NCBI RefSeq assembly: GCF_012844225.1
Contig: NZ_JABAGQ010000001.1
Span: forward strand, 496,001 to 560,000
Direction of reading: 5' to 3'
Length of the DNA: 64,000 bases
Source: Rhodococcus sp. 105337
Lineage (GTDB): Bacteria > Actinomycetota > Actinomycetes > Mycobacteriales > Mycobacteriaceae
Part shown: piece after piece, positions 8,756 to 16,374 of the stretch
Numbering within the stretch: the first letter of the stretch is position 1
How the letters are laid out: each line of letters opens with the position of its first letter
Position numbers and translations under genes: made by a program
The notes under the pieces: model-generated
The model's database searches: none
Told to the model about the DNA's origin: nothing
Seen by the model: the letters and a program-made list of their open reading frames with translations, nothing else

Positions 8756-9456
8756 GCGCCATACTCGAAATGCGCGGTGTCCGAGCCGCATACGACGCCA
8801 TCACCGTTCTTCACGGAATCGACCTGCAGGTCGCTGCGGGTCGGGTGGTGGCGTTGCTCGGCCCCAACGGAGCCGGCAAGACCACCACCCTGCGGGTCGC
8901 GGCCGGCGTTCATCCCGTCTCGTCCGGGCAGCTACTACTCGGCGGCCGTGACGCCACGGGAGTCGCGCCCCGGGATCTGGCACGGGCGGGAGTGTGCCTC
9001 ATCCCCGAAGGCCGAGGGGTGTTCCCCAACATGTCGGTTCGGGACAACCTCCTGATGATGACCTTCGCCGGTCGTCCACGAGCCGAGGTCGAGGAGATCG
9101 CGTTCTCGCGCTTTCCCATTCTGGCCGAGCGAGCGGCGCAGACCGCGGGAACACTGTCCGGCGGCGAACAGCAGATGCTGGCGCTCGCCCGCGGTCTCGC
9201 CACCGACCCCGCCGTGCTCCTGCTCGACGAGCTGTCCATGGGGCTGGCACCGATGATCGTTGCCCAGCTCTACGACCACGTCTCGGAGATCGCCCGGAGC
9301 GGAGTGGCCGTGCTCGTCGTCGAGCAGTTCGCCGACGCGGTACTCGATTTCGCCGACCACGCCGCGGTGCTGGTCCGCGGGCGGATCCAGCAACAGGGAC
9401 ATCCGGAAGACCTACGCACCGAACTCGCATCCCTCTACCTAGGAAGTGCGCCATGA
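8752..9456 (+). CDS. LivF-type ABC transporter ATP-binding protein
   Basis: The 234-residue protein has Walker A GPNGAGKTT (about 37-45), signature LSGGEQQMLALARGL (about 138-152), Walker B AVLLLDELSMGL (about 157-168) and the LivF-typical IPEGRGVFPNMSV (about 86-98). It is the second nucleotide-binding subunit of the importer. Its ATG overlaps the LivG-type stop (ATGA), and its own stop overlaps the next gene's ATG. All five genes from 4556 to 9806 therefore read as one transcription unit. Confidence 0.92.
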   Translation: MSAILEMRGVRAAYDAITVLHGIDLQVAAGRVVALLGPNGAGKTTTLRVAAGVHPVSSGQLLLGGRDATGVAPRDLARAGVCLIPEGRGVFPNMSVRDNLLMMTFAGRPRAEVEEIAFSRFPILAERAAQTAGTLSGGEQQMLALARGLATDPAVLLLDELSMGLAPMIVAQLYDHVSEIARSGVAVLVVEQFADAVLDFADHAAVLVRGRIQQQGHPEDLRTELASLYLGSAP

Positions 9457-9806
9457 CCTCGACCGAAGACCGCGCCGACAGGTTCACCCGCGAACTCGCC
9501 CAACTGAAGATCCCGGATCCGGCGGCCGGGCGACACGACCTCTGGCTGCGCCTCGGCCTCATCCTGATGGTGGCAGGTCCCGTGCTCGGCGTGGCGTCGT
9601 ACTTCCTGTCGCACAACACCTCCGACGCTCTCGTGCAACGCGACGCGATCGTGCTGGCGATCGTCGGCGTTGCGGTGGCCGTGGTGGGCTCCGCTGTGTT
9701 CCTGCGGTACTCGCTCACCGGCTTTCTCCGGTTCTGGATGGCCCGCCAAGCCTTCGATCTGGCGGTTCTCTCCGACGGTCTGCCCCACCGGGACGGATCG
9801 TCCTAG
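9453..9806 (+). CDS. small two-TM membrane protein of the ABC operon
   Basis: The 117-residue product starts at an ATG overlapping the LivF stop and preceded by AGGAAG. It has an N-terminal helical, charged segment (about 1-27), two membrane spans (about 29-50 and 63-86) and a cytoplasmic tail ending PHRDGSS. No known domain is recognised. The coupling to the importer genes suggests an accessory role, such as assembly or stability of the transporter, but this is inferred only from position. Confidence 0.75.
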   Translation: MTSTEDRADRFTRELAQLKIPDPAAGRHDLWLRLGLILMVAGPVLGVASYFLSHNTSDALVQRDAIVLAIVGVAVAVVGSAVFLRYSLTGFLRFWMARQAFDLAVLSDGLPHRDGSS

Positions 9807-9941
9807 ACGACACGGTTCGCCGTAACGACTCGAGGTCGCGACCGCGTCTTCGTCACGACCACGACCACATCTCCGGTAGCGGGATTCCACTGCCGGTCGA
9901 ACAGGGTGACGGAAAACGTCCGGCACCCGGAGAGGACTCAT

Positions 9942-10466
9942 ATGCGCGTCTCGATCACCCGTCGTGCGCTCGCCGTCTGCGGTTCGATGGCCGTCGCCGC
10001 CGCAGTCGTCACAGGCTGCAGCGATTCCAGCGAAGACACGTCCGGCGACGACACCTCCACCACGTCCAGCGTCGCCACCACTACCACTGCAACTGCGGAA
10101 GCAGCCTCGGCCGACACTGCCACCACGGAGGCGGTGACCGCGTCCTATGTCACCTTCTTCGACGGGACGACCCCGGCGGCCACGCGCGCCGGCGTGGTGG
10201 AGAACGGCGAGAACTTCCTTCCCGCCCTCGAGGGCATGGCCACCGACCCCCAGGCCTCCGCGACGGCAGCAACCGTCGAGGGTGTGACGGTCGCGGATGA
10301 CGGCACCGCCACGGTCTCGTGGACGTTGCTCATGAACGGTGCCCCCGTACTTCCCGATCAGTCCGGCGAGGCGATCGAGGAGGATGGCACGTGGAAGGTC
10401 AGTGCCGCGACGTTCTGCGCGCTGCTGGCCATCCAGGGAGACGGCAGCGCCGTACCGGGCTGCTGA
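9942..10466 (+). CDS. MTB12-like secreted lipoprotein
   Basis: The 174-residue product begins with an Arg-rich lipoprotein signal ending VVTGC (Cys at about 26). A 40-residue Ser/Thr/Ala/Asp linker follows, then a compact domain (about 65-174) with YVTFFDGTTPAATRAGVVEN and GTWKVSAATFCALLAIQG. This resembles from memory the C-terminal domain of the mycobacterial low-molecular-weight antigen MTB12 (CFP-2), a small exported protein of unknown function. A Cys in SAATFC and the terminal Cys could form a disulfide. The ATG follows GGAGAGGA with suitable spacing. It is a single-gene unit after the ABC operon. Confidence 0.75.
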   Translation: MRVSITRRALAVCGSMAVAAAVVTGCSDSSEDTSGDDTSTTSSVATTTTATAEAASADTATTEAVTASYVTFFDGTTPAATRAGVVENGENFLPALEGMATDPQASATAATVEGVTVADDGTATVSWTLLMNGAPVLPDQSGEAIEEDGTWKVSAATFCALLAIQGDGSAVPGC

Positions 10467-10613
10467 CGCAGCGAATCACCGTCGCTGCCCGGACGACTCG
10501 GCGGTCGGCGCCATTCCGGTTGCTGCCGGCATGGCACCGACACGCCGTCGTTGCATCGGCAGATGCCCTCCCCAGTACAGTGGGGCACCGCCGCCGGCAA
10601 CGAGAGGGAGCCC

Positions 10614-11009
10614 ATGCAGCACGCCCTGTTCTACTCGCTCGTCGCCATGTGCTCGCTGTTCGCGGCATCGACATGGTGCCTGGCGAGGCCGCACGCCCTC
10701 TCGAGCCTTGCCGCTGCCGTAGCCGCCGCACTCTGGTTCCTCATGAACGGAATGCTGGAAGGCCGGGTGCTGTACTCCGTCACCCCCGACCACGGGCTCA
10801 CCGAAGCGGACCTGCTTTCCGCGGCGGCACTCGGCATTTCGGCCTGGGGGTTCCGGGCGACCGCCAGCAACCGGCGCAGACGCGACCGCCGGGCACGACC
10901 GGCGCCCCGCAGTATCCACGTCGACGAGACACGCGCGATGCCCCGGCAGATCCTGCCCGGGCAGCACGACGTGAGCGTACCCACGCGCGGACCTCGGAAT
11001 CAGCACTAG
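10614..11009 (+). CDS. small membrane protein, unknown function
   Basis: The ATG at 10614 follows GAGAGGGAGCCC. The 131-residue product has an N-terminal hydrophobic segment (about 5-20), a second (about 27-45) ending near FLMNGMLEGRVLYSV, and a weak third (about 60-75). A long basic tail (SNRRRRDRRARP and onward) is probably cytoplasmic. The pattern resembles small actinobacterial DUF2631-like or similar membrane proteins, but no family is confidently recognised. It stands alone, 147 nt after the MTB12-like gene, and is followed by a weak terminator-like hairpin. Confidence 0.6.
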   Translation: MQHALFYSLVAMCSLFAASTWCLARPHALSSLAAAVAAALWFLMNGMLEGRVLYSVTPDHGLTEADLLSAAALGISAWGFRATASNRRRRDRRARPAPRSIHVDETRAMPRQILPGQHDVSVPTRGPRNQH

Positions 11010-11043
11010 GCGCGGCTGCCGACCCTGCGATCCACATCCCCGC

Positions 11044-11063
11044 AACCGATTTGGGTATCGGTT
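11044..11063 (+). terminator. short terminator-like hairpin
   Basis: AACCGAT and ATCGGTT form a 7-bp stem with a TTGGGT loop, followed by TTCGTCTC. It lies 35 nt after the membrane-protein stop. The T-tract is poor, so termination strength is doubtful. Confidence 0.3.
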
Positions 11064-11099
11064 TCGTCTCGATGCTGGACCGGGTGCGCGCACCTGACC

Positions 11100-11105
11100 T
11101 AAACT
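11100..11105 (+). promoter_or_regulatory. -10 element for candidate RNA B
   Basis: TAAACT fits the actinobacterial TANNNT -10 consensus. TGGACC (11076-11081) is a 4/6 match to TTGACA at 18-nt spacing. A start near 11111 would begin exactly at the first hairpin of the candidate RNA. Confidence 0.4.
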
Positions 11106-11110
11106 CCCCG

Positions 11111-11220
11111 ACGGCCACATTCAGGTGGCCGTGTCTCCAGAAGTCCTCCCCGACACACATGGAGATACAGCGCAGGGCCCCGCCGGCTCCTCCCCCTCAT
11201 TTCGCTGGCGGGGCTTCCCT
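11111..11220 (+). ncRNA. candidate structured RNA B with CCTCCCC motifs
   Basis: The first hairpin is ACGGCCAC (11111-11118) pairing with GTGGCCGT (11125-11132) over a 6-nt loop. A linker carries TCCTCCCC at 11144-11151. The second hairpin has a 12-bp stem (11176-11187 with 11204-11215) and a 16-nt loop with CCTCCCCC. Two G:T wobbles in this stem (11185 with 11206 and 11176 with 11215) support plus-strand transcription, because they would be C:A mismatches on the other strand. The arrangement matches element A at 3317-3420. CCUCCCC could pair with purine-rich ribosome-binding sites, as C-rich-loop small RNAs do; this is inference. Confidence 0.42.
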
Positions 11221-11426
11221 GCTCACATCACTCCTGGGTTCACAGCTACTCCGACGGGCACTCGACCGCCCCGCCGGGTTCCGCAGCGACGGCGTCCGGC
11301 GTGACCCGTAGCAATACCGCACCCGCTCCCGCGGTTGCGATACCCCTCGCGCTACAACTGCCTACTTCACTTCCTCCCGCGCCCACGATAAATCTCTTTG
11401 TCCACGCTTGTGTCAGGATTCACTGA

Positions 11427-11642
11427 TCACCGCTCGTCGAATGCACGCGCACGACAGCGGTCCCCGAGCGGCGGGCTGTAGACCACGGCGTCGCACACGC
11501 GGCACGCATGTGTCCGGTGCATCACGCCGCAGTCGCATACCTGCGATCCCACCAGCGTCCGGTTCGGTCCCAGCCGGTGCCCGTTGGGGCAGCGCGCGGG
11601 AGCAGGTTCGGCCCAGCCGGACGGGATTCGATACAGCTTCAC
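11427..11642 (-). CDS. small zinc-ribbon-like protein, likely leaderless and SOS-linked
   Basis: The 71-residue product has Cys/His pairs typical of a zinc-ribbon: RCPNGH (17-22), VCDCG (35-39), HACRVC (45-50) and a final GDRCRARAF. Small actinobacterial proteins with an RCPNGHRLGP-type start exist, but I know no function for them. The only plausible start is the GTG at 11642. No Shine-Dalgarno sequence precedes it; instead a TATGAT -10 box ends 6 nt before the GTG, the geometry of leaderless mycobacterial-type transcripts. A LexA-like palindrome overlaps that -10. It may therefore be a DNA-damage-induced nucleic-acid-binding protein; the damage link rests on the box alone. Confidence 0.6.
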   Translation of the reverse strand: MKLYRIPSGWAEPAPARCPNGHRLGPNRTLVGSQVCDCGVMHRTHACRVCDAVVYSPPLGDRCRARAFDER

Positions 11643-11645
11643 CGT

Positions 11646-11661
11646 TCGATCATATGTTCGA
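11646..11661. promoter_or_regulatory. LexA-like SOS box
   Basis: TCGATCATATGTTCGA differs from the actinobacterial LexA consensus TCGAAC(N4)GTTCGA at one base. It covers TATGAT (minus strand, 11654-11649), the -10 of the 71-aa gene, and TATGTT (plus strand, 11653-11658), a possible -10 for the pentapeptide-repeat gene. One LexA dimer could thus repress both directions. Confidence 0.6.
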
Positions 11662-11769
11662 ATGCATGAGCTGTTCGACCCCTCCGGCGAGGAAAGGATC
11701 AGATCGCGGTCGCGGGGTCGCGCGGAGGGTCCGGATCTGCGCGGCACCCGTACGGGCGACACTGGTCGC

Positions 11770-12441
11770 ATGACCACTCGCGCCTCCCGGACCACCACCA
11801 AGCCCCCGAAGATCGACGGACGTCGGCCGGTCGAACTCGACGACGGGGACGCCCGCGACCTGGCGGCGCACACCACCGTCGAGCGAATGCGGTATTCGGA
11901 CGTCGACCTGTCCGGACTCGATCTCGCGGGTGTGACGCTGTCCGAGTGCGAGCTCGCCGGGGTGTCCGTCGACGGCACGGACTTCACGAGCGCACGAATG
12001 GTCGACACCCGCATCGAGCGGATGCACGCACCGAAGTTCTCCGCTTCCCGCAGCACCCTGCACAACGTGCGGATCGTCGGCAGCCGGATCGGCGCGCTCG
12101 ACCTGTACGACTCCGGACTGCGCTCGGTGGTGGTGACCGATTCGAAGATCAGCCTGATCAACCTGCGCGCAGGGAACCTGCGTGACGTGCTGTTCCGGGG
12201 ATGCATCATCGACGAACTCGACCTCGCCGAAGCGAACCTCACGCGGGTGGCGTTCGAAGACAGCCGAATCGGCGACCTCGATGTGAACCGCGCCACTCTC
12301 GCGCACGTCGACTTCCGCGGCGCGGAGATCGGAGTGATCAGAAATCTGGACGGATTGAGGGGATCTACCATCAGCGGCCATCAGGCCGTTGCACTCGCAG
12401 GCCTGTTCGCCGCACACCTCGGAATCCGGATCGACAGCTGA
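11770..12441 (+). CDS. pentapeptide-repeat protein
   Basis: The 223-residue product has a basic, Thr-rich N-terminus (1-20). From about 40 to 205 it shows five-residue periodicity with central Leu/Phe and preceding Ala/small residues (SDVDLSGLDLAGVTLSECEL, then ANLTRVAFEDSRIGDLDVNR). This predicts a right-handed quadrilateral beta-helix. Relatives include MfpA and Qnr, which mimic DNA and protect gyrase, but many pentapeptide proteins have other or unknown roles. The ATG lacks a strong ribosome site. A LexA-like box lies 108 nt upstream; qnrB in enterobacteria is SOS-controlled, so the juxtaposition is suggestive but not proof. Confidence 0.82.
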   Translation: MTTRASRTTTKPPKIDGRRPVELDDGDARDLAAHTTVERMRYSDVDLSGLDLAGVTLSECELAGVSVDGTDFTSARMVDTRIERMHAPKFSASRSTLHNVRIVGSRIGALDLYDSGLRSVVVTDSKISLINLRAGNLRDVLFRGCIIDELDLAEANLTRVAFEDSRIGDLDVNRATLAHVDFRGAEIGVIRNLDGLRGSTISGHQAVALAGLFAAHLGIRIDS

Positions 12442-12481
12442 GGTTGCCCGAAGATCGAGGAAAGATCAGTAAAGTCATCGA

Positions 12482-13807
12482 GTGCGACATTTATGGCTGA
12501 AGCGAGACGACGACCGTCCATCGACCGAACTCTCCCTCGACCTCCGCACACACACCACCGCGATCGCGGTGATCTTCGGTCTCTCGATCGCCGCGACGAT
12601 CGCCTTTCTGGTCGGTAACGACTACATCGACCTGCTGGTCTACCGCATGGGCGCACACGTGCTGCTCGACGGCGGAGACCTCTACGGTGCGATCCCTCCG
12701 GTCGTCGACGACTTCGGACTGCCGTTCACCTACCCCCCGCTCTCCGCGATCCTCTTCGTACCGCTCGCACTGATCCCCGTCACACTCTCCAAGTTCGTGT
12801 TCACCGCGGTGTCCGTCGCAGCACTCGTGGTGACAGTGCGCATGGTGCTCGGACGGGTGCGTCCCGACCTGGAGAACCGCACATCCTGGGTCGTCACAGC
12901 GGTCACCGTCGCCGTCGCACTCCAACTCGAACCCGTCCGCGAAACCATCAGCTTCGGCCAGATCAACTTGGTGCTCATGGCCTTGGTGGCCGTCGACGTA
13001 CTCGCCTCCAAACCCAAATGGCCCCGGGGTGTGCTGATCGGTCTTGCCGCCGCCATCAAGCTGACACCCGCGGGTTTCCTGCTGTTGTTCCTGCTCGCGC
13101 GCGATTGGCGGACCAGCGCACGCATCGTCGTCTCCGCACTCGGTTTCTCTGCGGCGGCGTTCGTCCTCCTGCCCGAGGCGTCCACGCGGTACTGGTTGCA
13201 CACGCTTCCGGACACCGGGCGAATCGGCTCGGCGTACTACGCGGCCAACGAATCCTTCAAGGCCGTCGTCTCGCGGTTCGCTCCGCCCGACCCGCTCGAG
13301 TCGGCGCTGTGGCTCGGTGCCGTCGCCGTCATGCTGGTTGTCGCGGTCGTCGCAATCCGCCTCGCTCTCTCGCGGGGAGACCTCGTGACGGCGCTGCTCG
13401 CCACTGCGACTGCGGTGCTTCTCGCCTCGCCGGTCTCGTGGTCGCACCACTGGGTCTGGGTCGCTCCGGCACTGATGGTGCTGACACTCGAGGTGCTGCG
13501 TGCACCCAGCCGGCGCAACGTCGCCGTTGCTGTCGCCATCGGTGCGGTCTTCCTCATCGGGCCGCACCACCTGCTGCCGGCGGGCGACGGACGCGAACTC
13601 GAGTGGGCGCTGCCGCAACACCTGGTAGGCGGCGCGTACGTGATGATCGGCGTCGGCTTCCTGATCCGGCTCGCACAGCTGCGTCAGGACACAGTGCGTC
13701 AGGACACCGCGTCCGGTGCCGAACTCGGGCGTCTTCCGGGCGCAGCTTCCGACCCGGCCCCACGGGTGGGAACGCTCTCCCCACCCGACGACACACCAGG
13801 CGTGTGA
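12482..13807 (+). CDS. GT87-family polyprenyl-phosphate mannosyltransferase-like membrane protein
   Basis: The 441-residue protein starts with GTG. It has about ten membrane spans and the N-terminal motif DLLVYRMGAHVLLDGGDLY (about 50-68) followed by FTYPPLSAILFVPLAL (about 83-98), with the early-loop Asp characteristic of GT-C glycosyltransferases. DUF2029/GT87 members in mycobacteria, such as PimE, transfer mannose from polyprenyl-phosphate-mannose to phosphatidylinositol mannosides or lipoglycans. The exact acceptor here is unknown. The C-terminal 40 residues are Arg/Gly/Pro-rich and probably cytoplasmic. It forms a plus-strand run with the Zn-binding protein and trpF. Confidence 0.85.
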   Translation: MRHLWLKRDDDRPSTELSLDLRTHTTAIAVIFGLSIAATIAFLVGNDYIDLLVYRMGAHVLLDGGDLYGAIPPVVDDFGLPFTYPPLSAILFVPLALIPVTLSKFVFTAVSVAALVVTVRMVLGRVRPDLENRTSWVVTAVTVAVALQLEPVRETISFGQINLVLMALVAVDVLASKPKWPRGVLIGLAAAIKLTPAGFLLLFLLARDWRTSARIVVSALGFSAAAFVLLPEASTRYWLHTLPDTGRIGSAYYAANESFKAVVSRFAPPDPLESALWLGAVAVMLVVAVVAIRLALSRGDLVTALLATATAVLLASPVSWSHHWVWVAPALMVLTLEVLRAPSRRNVAVAVAIGAVFLIGPHHLLPAGDGRELEWALPQHLVGGAYVMIGVGFLIRLAQLRQDTVRQDTASGAELGRLPGAASDPAPRVGTLSPPDDTPGV

Positions 13808-13905
13808 CGCAGATCTCACGTTTTCCGGCACCGAAATGGGTACCTGACGGTGGGAAGTTGCGTCCGCACCGCGCGGGACGCGCAGAAGGAGAAAGGTGCA
13901 GACCT

Positions 13906-14160
13906 GTGCGCCAGAAGGCAGATCTTCGGATGGTCACCCCGATGCAGGACATCGCCACGCAGGACGTCGCAACACGCGGCACCGAGCATTTCGGTGCCCA
14001 GCGCTGGTCGTTCCGATGCGAGCGATGTGACCACTCCTACCGGACTGTCGCACACACCTACACCGTCGCCGCTCTCGCAGCCCGCGCCAACGGCTGGGTC
14101 GTGGACCCCACCGCGCTGTGCCCCGGGTGCGCCAGCGTCGCCCTCTCCCTCGCCGCATAG
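13906..14160 (+). CDS. small CxxC zinc-binding protein, unknown function
   Basis: The 84-residue product is recognised by RWSFRCERCDHSYRTVAHTY and TALCPGCASVALSLAA, two CxxC knuckles spaced as in a zinc-ribbon. The GTG at 13906 lies downstream of AAGGAGAAAGG with rather long spacing; the ATG at 13930 has no ribosome site but would leave all conserved residues intact. No pathway is suggested by the sequence. It lies between the GT87 gene and trpF. Confidence 0.6.
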   Translation: MRQKADLRMVTPMQDIATQDVATRGTEHFGAQRWSFRCERCDHSYRTVAHTYTVAALAARANGWVVDPTALCPGCASVALSLAA

Positions 14161-14223
14161 CGGGTCGAAAAGCCTCCCTGCCGTACCCATATCCTCGTAG
14201 GGAATGAGGACGGAAGGCAGGCG

Positions 14224-14820
14224 ATGACGTTCATCAAGATGTGCGGGCTTCGAGACGAGGCCACGGTCGACCTGGCCGTCGAACTGGGTGTCGACGCGGT
14301 GGGCTTCGTCTTCGCCGACAGTCCGCGCCGGGTGTCTGCCGAAGAGGCGACGCGACTGCGGTCGCGGGTGCCCGACGGAACACTCGCGGTGGGGGTCTAC
14401 GTGAAGATGGCTCTCGACGAGATCGTCGCGACAGCCCGTGCGGCCGGCCTCGACCACGTCCAGGTGCACGACTTGCGTTCCGCGGACGATGTCCGGGTGC
14501 TCCACGAAGCGGGACTGACCGTCATCCGTGCGGTGAACAAGAGCGGCGCCGCGTCGGTGTCCGAGGATTTGGGCGCCGATCTGCTGCTCGTCGACGGTGC
14601 GGTTGCGGGCGCCGGGGTCACGTGGGACTGGCAGGATCGCAGCGCTGTCCCCGACGGGCGCTGGATCCTCGCCGGCGGCTTGACCCCGGACAATGTGGCG
14701 CGAGCGGTCGCCACGTCGGGAGCCTGGGGCGTCGACGTCTCGAGCGGCATCGAGTCCGGTCGCGGGATCAAGAGTCCGGAGTTGATGACGGCGTTCGCAC
14801 ACGCGGTGCGAGGAGCCTGA
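14224..14820 (+). CDS. trpF: phosphoribosylanthranilate isomerase (TrpF)
   Basis: The 198-residue TIM-barrel protein starts with MTFIKMCGLRDEATVDLAVE, containing the catalytic-Cys KMCG motif. It has GVDAVGFVFADSPRRV (about 23-38), the Asp in LLLVDGAVAGAG (about 121-132), and ends with WGVDVSSGIESGRGIKS (phosphate-binding, about 169-185). It isomerises phosphoribosylanthranilate to the CdRP precursor of indole-glycerol phosphate in tryptophan synthesis. Many actinobacteria lack trpF because PriA does this reaction as well as the HisA step. No other trp gene is adjacent. The ATG follows GGAAGGCAGGCG. Confidence 0.88.
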   Translation: MTFIKMCGLRDEATVDLAVELGVDAVGFVFADSPRRVSAEEATRLRSRVPDGTLAVGVYVKMALDEIVATARAAGLDHVQVHDLRSADDVRVLHEAGLTVIRAVNKSGAASVSEDLGADLLLVDGAVAGAGVTWDWQDRSAVPDGRWILAGGLTPDNVARAVATSGAWGVDVSSGIESGRGIKSPELMTAFAHAVRGA

Positions 14821-14841
14821 GCCGGCAGGCCGAAACGCGCC

Positions 14842-16374
14842 TCAGTAGGCACCGTCGCTCGCGAGGACAGCGCGCACCGTCTTCGCGACGATCAGCAGAT
14901 CCTGCACCATCGACCAGTTCGCCACATAGAACAGGTCGAGCCGAACACGGTCGGCCTCCGAGAGATTCGACCGTCCCGACACCTGCCACAGCCCGGTCAT
15001 GCCCGGGCGCACCAGCATTCGGCGGTCGACGAAGCGCGGAATCTCCCGGCCTTCCCCCACCGTGAGGGGGCGCGGACCGACCAGACTCATATCGCGCGTC
15101 AGAACGTTGAACAACTGCGGCAGTTCGTCGATGCTGGTTCGGCGAATGAATCGTCCGACCGGGGTGATCCGCGGGTCGGACGACGACTTGTAGAACACCG
15201 AGCGACTGCTGTCCGTTTCGCGTCGCATCTCATCGATCATCGTGTCCGCGTCCGTCACCATGGACCGGAACTTCCACATGCGGAAGGTCGCTCCGTTCAG
15301 CCCGACGCGTTCCTGGCGATAAAAGACGGGCCCCCGATCCTGAACTTTGATCAGAGCCGCGACACACAGCATGACGGGTGCGAAGGCGAGGAGAGCGAGA
15401 GTCGCGCTCACGAGGTCGAAGACGGTCTTGGCCATCCGGTTGGACCCGCGGTACTGGGGTTCCTCGACGTGGACGAGAGGGAGACCGCCCACCGGGTACA
15501 TCGACAGCCGGGGTGACGCGATCTCGGTGACACCCGGCGCGACCACAAGGTCCACCCGGTACGGCTCGAGGTCCCACGCGAGGTCTGCGAGATCGGAATT
15601 GCCCCACTGCGCATTCGTGGCCACCGCCACGGTGTCTGCGCCCGTGAGCTTGACGGCGTGCAGCACATCCTTCTCGCCACCGAGGACCGGAATGTCGAGC
15701 CCGCCCGCGGTGAGCGTCCGGATCTGCTCACCGGTGTATCCCGGGGTGCACACTCCCACCACCCGGTAACCGGAATCGGCGTCACGAGTGAAGGATTCGA
15801 CCATCGCCTTGACCGCCTGGTCACCGCCGATCACGAGTACCGAGGTGCGGAACTCGCCGCGTTCACGCCTGCGGCCGATCTCCCGGCGCCACCGATGCCG
15901 CCCGAGGAGAAGGCCGGCCAGCCCGAGGGGCAGGGCGACTCCGAGATAGATGCGGACCGCGTCGAGGTCGATCACGAACGACTCGATCAGGAACGACAGG
16001 ATCGCGATGAATCCGAAACACTGGAGCGTCGCCCTGGTGACCAGACGGTATTCCTCTTCGCCCCTGCCGATTACCGTGGGTTTGCGGGTGCGAGCCAGCG
16101 ACAACGCGGCGAGCCAGCAGCCGGCAACGGCGACCGCCAGCAGCATCGAGTTCGGAACACCGGCCTCCGGAACTTCACCGAAAGCGAACCGAACCCACTG
16201 TGCAAGTGCAAGAACCGCACACACGACTGCGGCGTCGGTCAGGCACAACAGCCGGGTATGGATGGTCTGCCATTGCCTGCGGGTGCCGTGCCTCTCGGTG
16301 GATTCCCGCGTCGTGTCCGGGCTCGGGGCGGGTAGGGCGCGCAGTCTTCGCGCTCGCCCGGCTTCGATGCTCAT
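14842..16374 (-). CDS. polyprenyl glycosylphosphotransferase, EPS-initiating sugar transferase
   Basis: The 510-residue protein has a cytoplasmic N-terminus, four membrane spans (about 45-150), and a nucleotide-binding-like CoA/Rossmann region (about 180-300, SVLVIGGDQAVKAMVES). A fifth hydrophobic segment (about 318-345) leads into the catalytic domain: YRQERVGLNGATFRMWKFRS, DELPQLFNVL, MSLVGPRP and RPGMTGLWQVSGRS. These are hallmarks of the WbaP/CpsE/WcaJ family, which transfers a hexose-1-phosphate from a nucleotide sugar to undecaprenyl phosphate. The sugar cannot be assigned. It opens the polysaccharide region and converges on trpF. Confidence 0.93.
   Translation of the reverse strand: MSIEAGRARRLRALPAPSPDTTRESTERHGTRRQWQTIHTRLLCLTDAAVVCAVLALAQWVRFAFGEVPEAGVPNSMLLAVAVAGCWLAALSLARTRKPTVIGRGEEEYRLVTRATLQCFGFIAILSFLIESFVIDLDAVRIYLGVALPLGLAGLLLGRHRWRREIGRRRERGEFRTSVLVIGGDQAVKAMVESFTRDADSGYRVVGVCTPGYTGEQIRTLTAGGLDIPVLGGEKDVLHAVKLTGADTVAVATNAQWGNSDLADLAWDLEPYRVDLVVAPGVTEIASPRLSMYPVGGLPLVHVEEPQYRGSNRMAKTVFDLVSATLALLAFAPVMLCVAALIKVQDRGPVFYRQERVGLNGATFRMWKFRSMVTDADTMIDEMRRETDSSRSVFYKSSSDPRITPVGRFIRRTSIDELPQLFNVLTRDMSLVGPRPLTVGEGREIPRFVDRRMLVRPGMTGLWQVSGRSNLSEADRVRLDLFYVANWSMVQDLLIVAKTVRAVLASDGAY

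Larger units (their letters stand above)
11010..11426. other. 417-bp non-coding interval with hairpins and candidate small RNA
   Basis: No frame has coding character. It contains the hairpin at 11044-11063, a -10-like TAAACT at 11100-11105, and the C-rich structured element at 11111-11220. From 11220 to 11426 nothing further is supported. Confidence 0.5.
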
